37,701 nucleotides of DNA from Alphaproteobacteria bacterium (GTDB lineage: Bacteria > Pseudomonadota > Alphaproteobacteria > SP197): contig VGDP01000029.1 in the NCBI GenBank assembly GCA_016869675.1, forward strand, positions 1 through 37,701. Reading direction: 5' to 3'. Below, in pieces: positions 27,637 through 37,415 of this stretch. A program made the translations under genes and the position numbers. Under the pieces are notes generated by a model. The model was given only the letters and a program-made list of their open reading frames with translations, was not told the DNA's origin and ran no database searches. Position 1 is the stretch's first letter. Each line of letters starts with the position of its first letter.

Positions 27637-28893
27637 ATGCGGGGATGGCGCCTTCGACGATTACTCCCGGCCGGCCGCCACACGGTCGTCCGGCTGTGGG
27701 GTACGGTCGCGGCGGTCGCGGGGTTGCTGTTGGCGGTGATCGCCCCGGCGCGCGCCGGCTCGGACTACGCGACGCTCGTCATCGATGCCACAAACCAGCG
27801 CGTGCTCGAGGACCGCAACGCCGACGTCCGCATGTACCCGGCGTCGCTGACCAAGATGATGACGCTCTACCTCGTCTTCGACGCGCTCGACGAGGGGCGG
27901 TTGACGCTCGACGACACGTTCACAACCACGGCCAACGCGGCGACCCAGCCGCCCACCAAGATCGGCCTCAAGAAGGGCCAGAAGATCGCGGTGCGCGACG
28001 CCATCCTGGCGCTGACGACCCGCTCGGCCAACGACGTGGCGACCGTGGTGGCCGAAGGCCTGGGCGGCACCGAGGCCAAGTTCGCCACGATGATGACCGA
28101 GAAGGCGCGCGAGCTCGGCATGCGCGATACCGTGTTCCGCAACGCCTCGGGCCTGCCCGATCCAAAGATGATCACCACGGCGCGCGACATGGTGCGCCTG
28201 GCCATCGCGCTGCGCCACGACCACGCGACCCATTACAAGTTCTTCTCGACCAAGTCCTTCACGTGGAAGGGCACGACCTACCGCAACCACAACCACCTGC
28301 TGGCGTCCTACAAGGGCGTTGATGGGCTGAAGACCGGGTTCACCCGCGCCGCCGGCTGGAATCTGGCGGCCTCGGCCGAACGCAACGGCAAACGCATCAT
28401 CGCCGTGATCCTGGGCGGCCAGTCGCGCGTTTGGCGCGACAAGAAGATGGCCTCGCTGCTCGATCTCGGGTTCGAACGGGCGACGCTCGCCGCGCTCGCG
28501 CCGATGCCCGCGAGCAAGCCGGCGGTCGCCGCCGTCGATTCAGAGGCGCTGCCGTCGGCGCCGCTGACCATCGAAACAATCCTGTCGGACGTGGGCGCCG
28601 GCGCCGGCGATCAGCCGCCGGGCGGCTGGGGCATCCAGGTCGGGGCCTACAACTCGGCCGATTCGGCCAGTCAGGCCTTGATGTTCGCCGAGCCCGTGCT
28701 GCCCGAGGCCTTCGACCGGGCCGTGGCGGTCGTCGTCGAGGTGCAGAACATCGGCCTGCCGCTCTACCGCGCCCGCTACGTGGGCGTCGACCGCACGTCG
28801 GCGACCATCGCGTGCGCGGCGCTCAAGGCGCGCGGCCAGCCCTGCGCCGTCGTCTACCACCGCTCCGACAGCGCGGCGCTCGCCCAGCCCTAA
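27637..28893 (+). CDS. dacA: D-alanyl-D-alanine carboxypeptidase (S11 family) with SPOR domain
   Basis: This 418-residue periplasmic penicillin-binding protein trims the terminal D-Ala of peptidoglycan pentapeptides. A signal peptide spans about 1-40 (hydrophobic GTVAAVAGLLLAVIAP, cleavage likely after ARA). The catalytic motifs are Ser70-Leu-Thr-Lys73, Ser130-Ala-Asn132 and Lys232-Thr-Gly234. After a Pro/Ala linker (about 285-328) a C-terminal SPOR domain begins with GGWGIQVGAYNSADSAS, which binds denuded glycan at the division site. The ATG at 27637 follows GGAGGATTCGAGG. SPOR-tailed S11 enzymes are characteristic of Alphaproteobacteria. Confidence 0.9.
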   Translation: MRGWRLRRLLPAGRHTVVRLWGTVAAVAGLLLAVIAPARAGSDYATLVIDATNQRVLEDRNADVRMYPASLTKMMTLYLVFDALDEGRLTLDDTFTTTANAATQPPTKIGLKKGQKIAVRDAILALTTRSANDVATVVAEGLGGTEAKFATMMTEKARELGMRDTVFRNASGLPDPKMITTARDMVRLAIALRHDHATHYKFFSTKSFTWKGTTYRNHNHLLASYKGVDGLKTGFTRAAGWNLAASAERNGKRIIAVILGGQSRVWRDKKMASLLDLGFERATLAALAPMPASKPAVAAVDSEALPSAPLTIETILSDVGAGAGDQPPGGWGIQVGAYNSADSASQALMFAEPVLPEAFDRAVAVVVEVQNIGLPLYRARYVGVDRTSATIACAALKARGQPCAVVYHRSDSAALAQP

Positions 28894-28911
28894 CTCGATC
28901 GCGCGTTACGC

Positions 28912-30090
28912 TCAGGCCGCGTTCAGGAGCCGTGTCGCGATATCGCGCGCCGAATCCGGCGTGATGGCGCGGACGTTCGACTCGCACATCGGCTTGTTCT
29001 CCTCGGCGAGCGTGAGCTCGGCCACGCGCCCGACGTCCTTCGGGCCGAGCCCGTGGTCGTCCAGCGCGACGCGCACGCCCGCGCCGCGCAGCAGTCGTTC
29101 GAACGCGGGCGCCGCCTGACGGGCCGCCTCCTCGTCGGTCATGCCGTCGCACGGCGCGCCCAGCGCGCGTGCCACGGCGGCAAAGCGCGCCGGGTTCGCC
29201 TCGGCGTTCCAGGCCAGCGCGGCGTTCAAGCACAGCCCCACGGCGCGGCCGTGATGCACACCGGCGATGGCGCCGATGGCGTGGCCCATGGCGTGGGCGA
29301 CGCCGGTGCCCGTAGCGTCGAAGCCGACGCCCGCCAGGCACGCCGCCATCAACACGGTGCCGCGCGCGTCCAGATCGCCGGGCTGCTGCACCGCGCGCAG
29401 CAGCGCACCGGCCGCCAGCAGGCGGATGGCGTGCAGGCAGGGCGCGTCGGCGAAGGGCTGGGCGCGGCGCACGGTCGCGCCTTCGATGGCGTGGACGACC
29501 GCGTCGATGCCGGTCGCCGCGGTCAGATGCGCCGGCAGCGCCACGGTCAGCGTCGGGTCGAGCAGGGCGAGATGGGCGCGGTTGCGGTCGCCCCACGCCC
29601 ACACCTTGCGGTGGGCGGCGGTGGTGAACACCGACGTGCGCGTCACCTCGGACCCGGTGCCCGCCGTGGTGGGGACGCAGATGCGCGGCAGACCGTCCTT
29701 GGGCAGCGGGTTGGCCATCAGCGCGAAGTCCTCGGACGGGCGGCCCGAGGGCGCGACGGTCGCGGCGAGCTTGGCAGAATCGAGCGCCGAGCCGCCGCCG
29801 ACGCCGACCACCAGCTTCGCCCCCACGTCGCGCGCGGCCTTGGCCGCGGCGTCGATCTGCGAACTCAGCGGATCGGACCGGATGTCGGAGAAGAGGCTCG
29901 GCCGGTGCCCGCCGGCCTCCAGCGCCTTGACCACGCGCGCGGTGACGCCGGCCTTGACCACGCCGGGGTCGCTGATCACGAGGACGGCTGAGCCCTTGCC
30001 GGCCAGCCGGTCGGCATCGCCGGCGATCTCGTCGACCCGGTTGACGCCGAAGGCGACCGCGGTCGGCGCGTTGAAGGTGAAGGCGTCCAT
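28912..30090 (-). CDS. Iron-containing alcohol dehydrogenase family protein
   Basis: This intact 392-residue group III dehydrogenase has an N-terminal NAD(P) domain with VVGVGGGSALDSAK (about 94-107) and PTTAGTGSEVT (140-150), and a helical metal domain. Metal ligands, by the FucO pattern, are Asp196 and His200 (GIDAVVHAIEG), His266 (VAHAMGHAIG) and His280 (VHHG). Substrates in the family range from ethanol and propanediol to hydroxy acids such as 4-hydroxybutyrate and maleylacetate; none is indicated here. It ends 18 bases from the convergent DD-carboxypeptidase gene, a convergent gap too short to carry a repeat. Confidence 0.87.
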   Translation of the reverse strand: MDAFTFNAPTAVAFGVNRVDEIAGDADRLAGKGSAVLVISDPGVVKAGVTARVVKALEAGGHRPSLFSDIRSDPLSSQIDAAAKAARDVGAKLVVGVGGGSALDSAKLAATVAPSGRPSEDFALMANPLPKDGLPRICVPTTAGTGSEVTRTSVFTTAAHRKVWAWGDRNRAHLALLDPTLTVALPAHLTAATGIDAVVHAIEGATVRRAQPFADAPCLHAIRLLAAGALLRAVQQPGDLDARGTVLMAACLAGVGFDATGTGVAHAMGHAIGAIAGVHHGRAVGLCLNAALAWNAEANPARFAAVARALGAPCDGMTDEEAARQAAPAFERLLRGAGVRVALDDHGLGPKDVGRVAELTLAEENKPMCESNVRAITPDSARDIATRLLNAA

Positions 30091-30185
30091 GGCGGCGCTC
30101 CGATACGCGAGGAATGGATCGCCCGCATCAACGCCGCGCCGCGCGCGCGTTGTCAAGGCGATGCCCCATCCTTAGGCTGGACGTC

Positions 30186-30696
30186 ATGGTGAATGTCGGC
30201 CGTGTCACTGTACGGAAGCTCGACGCGGCCGATGGTGCGGCGTTCCGTCGCTTGCGGCTGGAGTCGCTCAATCAGGCACCCGATGCGTTCGGGTCGTCCT
30301 CGACGGAAGAAACTACCTTGTCGGATGCCGCGTTCGCGGCCCGGCTTGACGATGGCGTTGTCGTGGGTGCCTTCCGCGACGACGAACTCGTCGGGATGGC
30401 CGGCTTCAAAGTGCTGGCGCGGACCAAGACCCGCCACAAGGGGCACCTCTGGGGGGGGCTACGTCACGCCCAAGGCCCGCCGCCTCGGTCTCGGATGGCA
30501 ATTGATGGTCGCCATCCTCGGGCATGCCCCGGGCGTCGTCAAACGCATCAACCTGTCGGTCACGGCGACCAACGAGCCGGCACGTCGGCTATATGAATCC
30601 CTCGGCTTCGAACCCTACGGCCTCGAGAAGCAGGCGTTCCGTTGGGACGGCCGGGACTACGACAAGTTGCTCATGACGCTTAGAGTTGAGCCATGA
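30186..30696 (+). pseudogene. GNAT-family acetyltransferase, frameshifted in a G8 run
   Basis: The joined product (about 169 residues) is a GNAT acetyltransferase: VTVRKLDAADGAAFRRLRLE, then GMAGFKVLARTKTRHKGHLW, acetyl-CoA loop KARRLGLGWQLM, and the typical ending NEPARRLYESLGFEPYGLEKQ. At 30451-30458 eight G residues stand where seven would keep TGG-GGG-GGC-TAC in frame. The single extra G may be a sequencing error or a phase-variable tract. As written, translation ends at 30594-30596, about 100 bases before the intended stop, which would also weaken the ATGA coupling to the next gene. Confidence 0.7.
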
Positions 30697-32045
30697 CCGA
30701 ACTCTACCACCCCTCCATCTACGACCCGCGCCACCCGGTGCAGAGTTACTGGGAGGACACCGCCGGCCCGCCGGTCGAGGGCTGGGCGCCGCTGGCACGC
30801 GACGAGATGTGCGACGTGGCCATCATCGGCGGCGGCTACACCGGGCTGTCGGCGGCGCTGCACCTGGCGCGCGACTACGGCATCGAGGCGCGCGTGCTCG
30901 AGGCCGGGCCGCCGGGCTGGGGTGCCTCGGGGCGCAACGGCGGCTTCTGCGGCCCGTCGGGCGCCAAGATGTCGGTGGCCGATATGACCGCCCGGTTCGG
31001 CGAGGCCGAGACCCGGCGCTACTTCCAGACGGGCATCGCGGCGGTCGAGTTGGTCCAGGCCCTGGGTCGCGACGAAGGCATCGACTTCGACGCCCAGGGC
31101 GACGGCGAATACGCCGTGGCCCACAGCGCCCGCGCCGCCGAGGAGCTCGACGCCTACGCCGCGACCATGACCCGGGTGTTCGGCCTTCCGTGCCAGGCGC
31201 TGTCGCGCGAGGCCTTCGCCGAGCGCGGCTACCGTGGCCCGGAATGCTTCGGGGCCATGCACCAGCCGGTCGGCTTCGGGCTGCACCCGTTGAAGTTCGT
31301 CCGTGGCCTCGCCCGAGTCGCTCTGCGTCGCGGAGCGAAGATTCACGGAGAAACACCTGTCATTAAGTGGGAAAAAGGTAACTCTTCACACAGAATTATA
31401 ACGCGCGGCGGCACGCTCACGGCCAAGCGCGTCATCATCGCGACCAACGGATTTACGCAGGATGGCCTGCACAAGGGCATGGACGGCGTGCTGCTGCCGG
31501 CCATCTCGAACATCATCACGACCCGGCCTCTGACGGCCGAGGAACGGTCGGCCCACGCGTGGACCACCGCGAACCCGATCTGGGATTCGCGGCACCTGTT
31601 CTACTACTACCGCATGCTCCGGGACGGCCGGTTCCTGATCGGCGCGCGCGGCAACACGACCGCGCGGCCCGAGGACGAGATCGCCATGCGCGCGCGCCTG
31701 ACCGCGGACCTCTATCGCATCTGGCCGGGCTGGCGCGACGTGCCGATCAGCCACTATTGGCGCGGCTTCGTGTGCCTGTCGCACGCGCTGGCGCCCAACG
31801 TCGGCGTGCTCGACGACGACCCCTCGGTCGCCTACGCGGTCGGCTATCACGGCAGCGGTGTCGCGTGGGCCAACTGGTCGGGCCGCGCGGCGGCACGCCT
31901 GCTGGCCGACAACGCGCGGCCCGCCGAAGCGGTCCCGGCGGTGGTCGGCCAGCCGCTCAGGCGTTTTCCCCTGGCGGCGCTGCGCGTCTGGTACTTGCGC
32001 GCGGCCTACGCCGCCTACGCGGTCAAGGATCGGCTCGGCCTATGA
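30693..32045 (+). CDS. DAO-family FAD-dependent amine oxidoreductase
   Basis: This 450-residue enzyme resembles gamma-glutamylputrescine oxidase and sarcosine/glycine oxidase types. After a 38-residue N-terminal arm (YHPSIYDPRHPVQSYWED) comes the FAD motif DVAIIGGGYTGLSAALHLA (41-59), then GWGASGRNGGFCGPSGAKM (76-94), characteristic of the PuuB-like group, and a C-terminal GYHGSGVAWANWSGRAAA that closes the FAD site. It starts by ATGA overlap with the acetyltransferase and ends by ATGA overlap with a lipoprotein gene. A 66-base stretch at 31338-31403 is only 38% G+C, unlike the rest of the gene. Confidence 0.87.
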   Translation: MTELYHPSIYDPRHPVQSYWEDTAGPPVEGWAPLARDEMCDVAIIGGGYTGLSAALHLARDYGIEARVLEAGPPGWGASGRNGGFCGPSGAKMSVADMTARFGEAETRRYFQTGIAAVELVQALGRDEGIDFDAQGDGEYAVAHSARAAEELDAYAATMTRVFGLPCQALSREAFAERGYRGPECFGAMHQPVGFGLHPLKFVRGLARVALRRGAKIHGETPVIKWEKGNSSHRIITRGGTLTAKRVIIATNGFTQDGLHKGMDGVLLPAISNIITTRPLTAEERSAHAWTTANPIWDSRHLFYYYRMLRDGRFLIGARGNTTARPEDEIAMRARLTADLYRIWPGWRDVPISHYWRGFVCLSHALAPNVGVLDDDPSVAYAVGYHGSGVAWANWSGRAAARLLADNARPAEAVPAVVGQPLRRFPLAALRVWYLRAAYAAYAVKDRLGL

Positions 32046-32719
32046 CTAGGCGCGGTCCGGTTCTCGCGCTCGCCATCGTGCTCGCGGCGTGCGCCGTTGG
32101 CGGCGCGCCCGATTCGGCGCTCGAGCAGAAGGTCACCTGGTTCCACTACGTCGCCGGCGAAGACCTGCGCGCGGACTGCCGAACCGACGGCCCGACGACC
32201 TTCCGATTCGTCTACAACGCGCTGTTCAACAAGGACGTGCGGGCTCTGGACCTGACCGCTGGCGAGGGCGGCGGCACGCTGGAATCGCGGCGCTATCAGG
32301 GTGCCCGTGTGCTCAACGTGCAATCGGCCGGTCTGGTCAACCGACCCGACCAGGCGAGCGTCGCGCTGGACGGGACCCAGGTCGCGGCGCTGCTGGTCGC
32401 GATCGTCGCCGATGGCTTCGCCGGCCCGGCCGAAAGCGGGCTGATCCTGCGCTCGGACACCTACCACGCGGTCGCCACGGGCTGCCGGGGCGGCGAGTTC
32501 CGCATCCACGGTTACACGTGGGACCGGCTTGGCAACCTGGCTACGGCAGACGCCCTGCGCGCCCTGGACCCTTTGGGCGTACCGTGGCCCGAGCCGGTCG
32601 ACAGCGACGCGCCCTCATCCGCCCATGAACTGGCGCCGACGGGTACCCACGAGGACAGCGACCCCTACTTCGTGCTCGAACTGGGACAGTTCGGGCTGCG
32701 TGGCTTTAACGAGTGGTAG
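32042..32719 (+). CDS. Hypothetical lipoprotein
   Basis: This 225-residue protein begins with a lipoprotein signal peptide: MTRRGPVLALAIVLAAC, with the lipobox LAAC placing the lipidated residue at Cys17. The mature part contains FHYVAGEDLRADCRTDGPT, RFVYNALFNKDVRALDL and HAVATGCRGGEFRIHGYTW, with two further Cys residues that could form a disulfide. I do not recognise the family. It is coupled to the amine oxidoreductase by ATGA overlap; why a membrane lipoprotein should be co-translated with a cytoplasmic flavoenzyme is unclear. Confidence 0.7.
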   Translation: MTRRGPVLALAIVLAACAVGGAPDSALEQKVTWFHYVAGEDLRADCRTDGPTTFRFVYNALFNKDVRALDLTAGEGGGTLESRRYQGARVLNVQSAGLVNRPDQASVALDGTQVAALLVAIVADGFAGPAESGLILRSDTYHAVATGCRGGEFRIHGYTWDRLGNLATADALRALDPLGVPWPEPVDSDAPSSAHELAPTGTHEDSDPYFVLELGQFGLRGFNEW

Positions 32720-32801
32720 GATTTCCGACACTCGGTCGTAGCCGAGCGCGTGTTAACAATAGGCTCTGAGCCCGAGCTGATGCCGCACTGCGACAAAATG
32801 G

Positions 32802-32813
32802 TGCACTGCACAA
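32802..32813 (+). promoter_or_regulatory. PhaR-type operator 1 (upstream of -35)
   Basis: TGCACTGCACAA fits the PhaR consensus TGCRNYGCASMA, known from alphaproteobacterial PHA regulators, at all 12 positions. A related copy, CGCACTGCGACAA, lies 17 bases upstream (32784-32796), so GCACTGC followed by ACAAAAT occurs twice in a row. It sits just upstream of the candidate phasin promoter. Confidence 0.6.
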
Positions 32814-32821
32814 AATTATGG

Positions 32822-32850
32822 TTGACAGATTTCTCAATGAAACCTACATA
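32822..32850 (+). promoter_or_regulatory. Candidate phasin promoter
   Basis: A perfect TTGACA (32822-32827) is followed after exactly 17 bases by TACATA (32845-32850), a weak -10 box. The local sequence is AT-rich for this genome. Transcription would start near 32857, between two PhaR-like sites, giving a leader of about 120 bases before the phasin ATG. Confidence 0.55.
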
Positions 32851-32860
32851 GGGATCGTGT

Positions 32861-32872
32861 TGCAACGCAACA
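32861..32872 (+). promoter_or_regulatory. PhaR-type operator 2 (at the transcription start)
   Basis: TGCAACGCAACA matches the PhaR consensus TGCRNYGCASMA at 11 of 12 positions. It lies a few bases after the predicted start of transcription, where a bound repressor would block initiation or clearance. Confidence 0.5.
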
Positions 32873-32887
32873 TGTAAACCAAGGATC

Positions 32888-32935
32888 ATGACGACCACAT
32901 CCCGCGCCCGCCCAAGCCGCAAGGCCCCGCGCTAG
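32888..32935 (+). CDS. Possible 15-residue upstream ORF in the phasin leader
   Basis: ATG at 32888 opens a short frame encoding MTTTSRARPSRKAPR and a TAG at 32933-32935, within the predicted phasin leader and 42 bases before the phasin ATG. AAGGA precedes it closely. Its Arg/Lys-rich content could be chance in GC-rich DNA; there is no homology argument, so it is offered only as a candidate leader peptide. Confidence 0.2.
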   Translation: MTTTSRARPSRKAPR

Positions 32936-32977
32936 GCGCCCCGCTTCAACCCCCTGAAGACCCCGAGGAGAACCCCC

Positions 32978-33511
32978 ATGGCCACCAAGTCCAAGTATGA
33001 GTACGGCGCCCAGGGCGTCGAGCACATCGTCGAGGCCGGCAACAAGGCCGCCGAGACGTTCGTCAAGGCCTCGAGCGAGGCCGCCGTGAGGGGCTACGAG
33101 CACGCTTTCGCGCTCGGCAAGGAGAACATCGAGGCGGCGGTGAAGGCCGGCGCCGAGGCGATGAAGGGCTACGAGAACGTGGCCGGCCTGGGCAAGGACA
33201 CCGCTGAGGCGGTCGCCCAGTCCGGCGCCATCCTGGCCAAGAGCATGGGGTCGTTCGGCTCGCGCTGGATGGCGCTCGCCAAGACCTCGTTCGACGAGAG
33301 CGTCGCGGCCTCGAAGGCCCTGATGTCGTGCAAGTCGGTGAAGGACTTCGTCGACGTGCAGGGCAGCCTGGTGCGCACCTCGATCGACAAGGTGGTCGCC
33401 GAGTCGGCCGCCATCACCGAGATGTCGACAAAGGTCGCGACCGAGGCCATGGCGCCCATCGCCAGCCGCGTCAACGCGACGATCGAGACGTTCGCCAAGG
33501 CCGCCCATTAA
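32978..33511 (+). CDS. phaP: Phasin family protein
   Basis: This 177-residue protein of the alphaproteobacterial phasin type coats polyhydroxyalkanoate granules. It is almost entirely predicted helix, Ala-rich and amphipathic. Repeats of the type [21 protein letters not shown] are visible, with the family segment [21 protein letters not shown] followed by [14 protein letters not shown] (about 108-141) at the expected place. GAGGAGAA precedes the ATG. PhaR-like operators and a sigma-70 promoter lie upstream, the arrangement expected for a phasin repressed until granules titrate PhaR. The synthase and phaR genes are not in the window. Confidence 0.9.
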   Translation: MATKSKYEYGAQGVEHIVEAGNKAAETFVKASSEAAVRGYEHAFALGKENIEAAVKAGAEAMKGYENVAGLGKDTAEAVAQSGAILAKSMGSFGSRWMALAKTSFDESVAASKALMSCKSVKDFVDVQGSLVRTSIDKVVAESAAITEMSTKVATEAMAPIASRVNATIETFAKAAH

Positions 33512-33822
33512 GGCTTCGCCGGCGTAAAGACTCGCGCGGGCGCGAACGCGCCCCAACGATCGCGAAAGGGGGTCCGCTGGTGACGGCAGACCCTCTTGTC
33601 ATGCGCGCGGCGTGGCACGCGGCGTGCAACTCCAGGCCCGACGGAACCGATTTCGGCGGTTCGTCGGTCAAGGAGTTGCCATCTTGGCGCGTATCATCGG
33701 TATCGACGGCGAAGGCGGTGACACCACCGTGCGCGGCGCTCGTTTCGGCGGCGCCGGAACTTGGTTATCATCGTCGCCGGAACGTCGGGCGAGCGGCTTC
33801 GCGCCGACGATCGGAACGGACG
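33512..33822. other. 311-base gap between phasin and clpS
   Basis: No convincing gene is seen. The gap begins with a possible terminator hairpin (33538-33553). A short open frame from about 33600 has no family-like sequence. The clpS promoter must lie toward the right end, where TTGGTTATCATCG (about 33762-33774) is the only AT-containing patch, but no clear box pair can be assigned. Confidence 0.4.
33538..33553 (+). terminator. Possible hairpin after phasin
   Basis: GGGCGC and GCGCCC arms (6 bp) enclose a GAAC tetraloop, 27 bases after the phasin stop. No T-tract follows, so it would be a weak or Rho-assisted terminator at best. Confidence 0.3.
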
Positions 33823-34146
33823 ATGCGCGACCAGAAACCACCGCAGCAGGGAACCACGACCGGCGTCGTCACCGAGACGCGGCCGAAGACCAAGCGGCCG
33901 TCCATGTACAAGGTGCTGCTGCTGAACGACGACTTCACGCCCATGGAGTTCGTCGTCCACGTTCTGGAGCGGTTCTTCCACAAGAACCCCGAGGAAGCGA
34001 CCCAGATCATGCTGCACGTCCATCGCACGGGTGTCGGCGTGTGCGGCGTCTATCCGTTCGACGTGGCCGAGACCAAGGTCACCCAGGTGATCGACTTCGC
34101 GCGCCGCAACGAGCATCCTCTGCAAGCCACGCTCGAAAAAGCGTGA
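33823..34146 (+). CDS. clpS: ATP-dependent Clp protease adaptor ClpS
   Basis: This 107-residue adaptor delivers N-degron substrates to ClpAP. After a flexible N-terminal tail of about 25 residues, the folded domain shows the substrate pocket residues Asn35, Asp36 and His67 ([39 protein letters not shown]). The [17 protein letters not shown] strand that binds the ClpA N-domain is intact. It lies 41 bases upstream of clpA, the usual order in Alphaproteobacteria, so the two are probably co-transcribed. Confidence 0.95.
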   Translation: MRDQKPPQQGTTTGVVTETRPKTKRPSMYKVLLLNDDFTPMEFVVHVLERFFHKNPEEATQIMLHVHRTGVGVCGVYPFDVAETKVTQVIDFARRNEHPLQATLEKA

Positions 34147-34187
34147 CCCGATAACGAGCCATCAGGCCGAACACAGGACCGCGTTCC

Positions 34188-36533
<2,346 letters not shown>

Positions 36534-36547
36534 GGGCGCGCCGCGCA

Positions 36548-36650
36548 CGTGATTCGTGGCGCGACTTCTGCGCGCGCCTCAGCACGGACGGTATCCAATG
36601 GGACCGTAGGTCCTGAGGCACCCGCGCGAGCGGGCCGCGAAGGACCGGAT
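36548..36650. repeat. Inverted copy of the 14860-14970 dispersed repeat
   Basis: The gap between clpA and the esterase remnant contains CGTGATTCGTGGCGC (36548-36562), GCGCGCGCCTCAGCAC (36570-36585) and, after a variable middle, a block ending in GCGGGCCGCGAAGG. Read in reverse these follow the same order and spacing as the repeat at 14860-14970, with the middle diverged. No gene lies in this 124-base gap. Confidence 0.6.
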
Positions 36651-36657
36651 ATGGCGC

Positions 36658-37404
36658 CTACGCCAGGTGCTCCTTGAGGAACCGGCGGATCGCGTCGAAC
36701 TCGGCGCCGGCGCCGGCGCCCGCGAGCCGGGCGCGCAGGAAGCCGTGGATCATGCCCGCCGCCTCGCGTTAGGTAACCCCGGTGCCGGCCTCGGCCAGAC
36801 GCGCGGCGTAGACGCGACCGTCGTCGCGGATCGGGTCGAGCCCGGCCGTGTGCACCGGGGCCGGCGGCGTTTTCCATGTAAGACGGGTAGGTGAACTGCA
36901 GGCCGACCCAAGGATAGATCGCGGCCTGGGCGCGGAGCGTCAAGCTGCCGCAGTCGCGCGCGGCGAGCGCCAGAGCCGCCCCCATGTTGCCGCCGTCGCC
37001 GTCGCCGGCGACCGCGATGCGCGCCGGGTCCACGCCGATCGCGTCACCGTGGGCGGCCAGCCAGACCAGCACCGCCCAGCAATCGTCGAACGCGGCGGGA
37101 AACGGGTGCTCGGGCGCCAGCCGGTAATCGACGCTGACCACGACCGCGCCGGTGCCATCCGCCAGGCCCCACGCCGTGGTGTCCGAGCTGTCCAGATCGC
37201 CCAGCATGAAGCGCCGCCGTGCATGTAGAGGATGGCCGGCGCGGGCCGGGCTGCGTCCGACGGGCGGTAGACGCGCACCATGACCGAGCCGTGCGGCGCT
37301 GGCACCGCGCGGTCGTGGGTCGCGATGCGCGGCGGGCACGGCGTCGCGGTCGCCGCCGCGTAGGCGTTCCAGAAGCGGCGGTAGTCCCCCACGGTCTAGG
37401 CCAT
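36658..37404 (-). pseudogene. HSL-type alpha/beta hydrolase (acetyl esterase/lipase), multiply disrupted
   Basis: The pieces match the hormone-sensitive-lipase-type esterases: ILYMHGG(G)FMLGDLD, VVVSVDYRLAPEHPFPAAFDD and a terminal MIHGFLRARL with the catalytic-type His. Lesions: the ATG at 37404 is followed by GCC and TAG (37396-37398), leaving only a GTG at 37392; one base is lost in the HGGG loop near 37212; the nucleophile motif is GDGDGG in place of GDSAGG, so Ser is replaced by Gly (36998-37000); about 35-40 residues including the Asp region are deleted, with a frame change, near 36865; and TAA stands in VT-stop-REAAG (about 36772). The IS5-type end lies about a dozen bases before the start. 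Confidence 0.85.
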
Positions 37405-37415
37405 GAACTCATAAA

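Noticed and set aside
32822-32850. Sigma-54 or sigma-32 promoter for the phasin
   Set aside because: No GG-N10-GC or heat-shock-type box pair is visible; the exact TTGACA with a 17-base spacer fits sigma-70 better.
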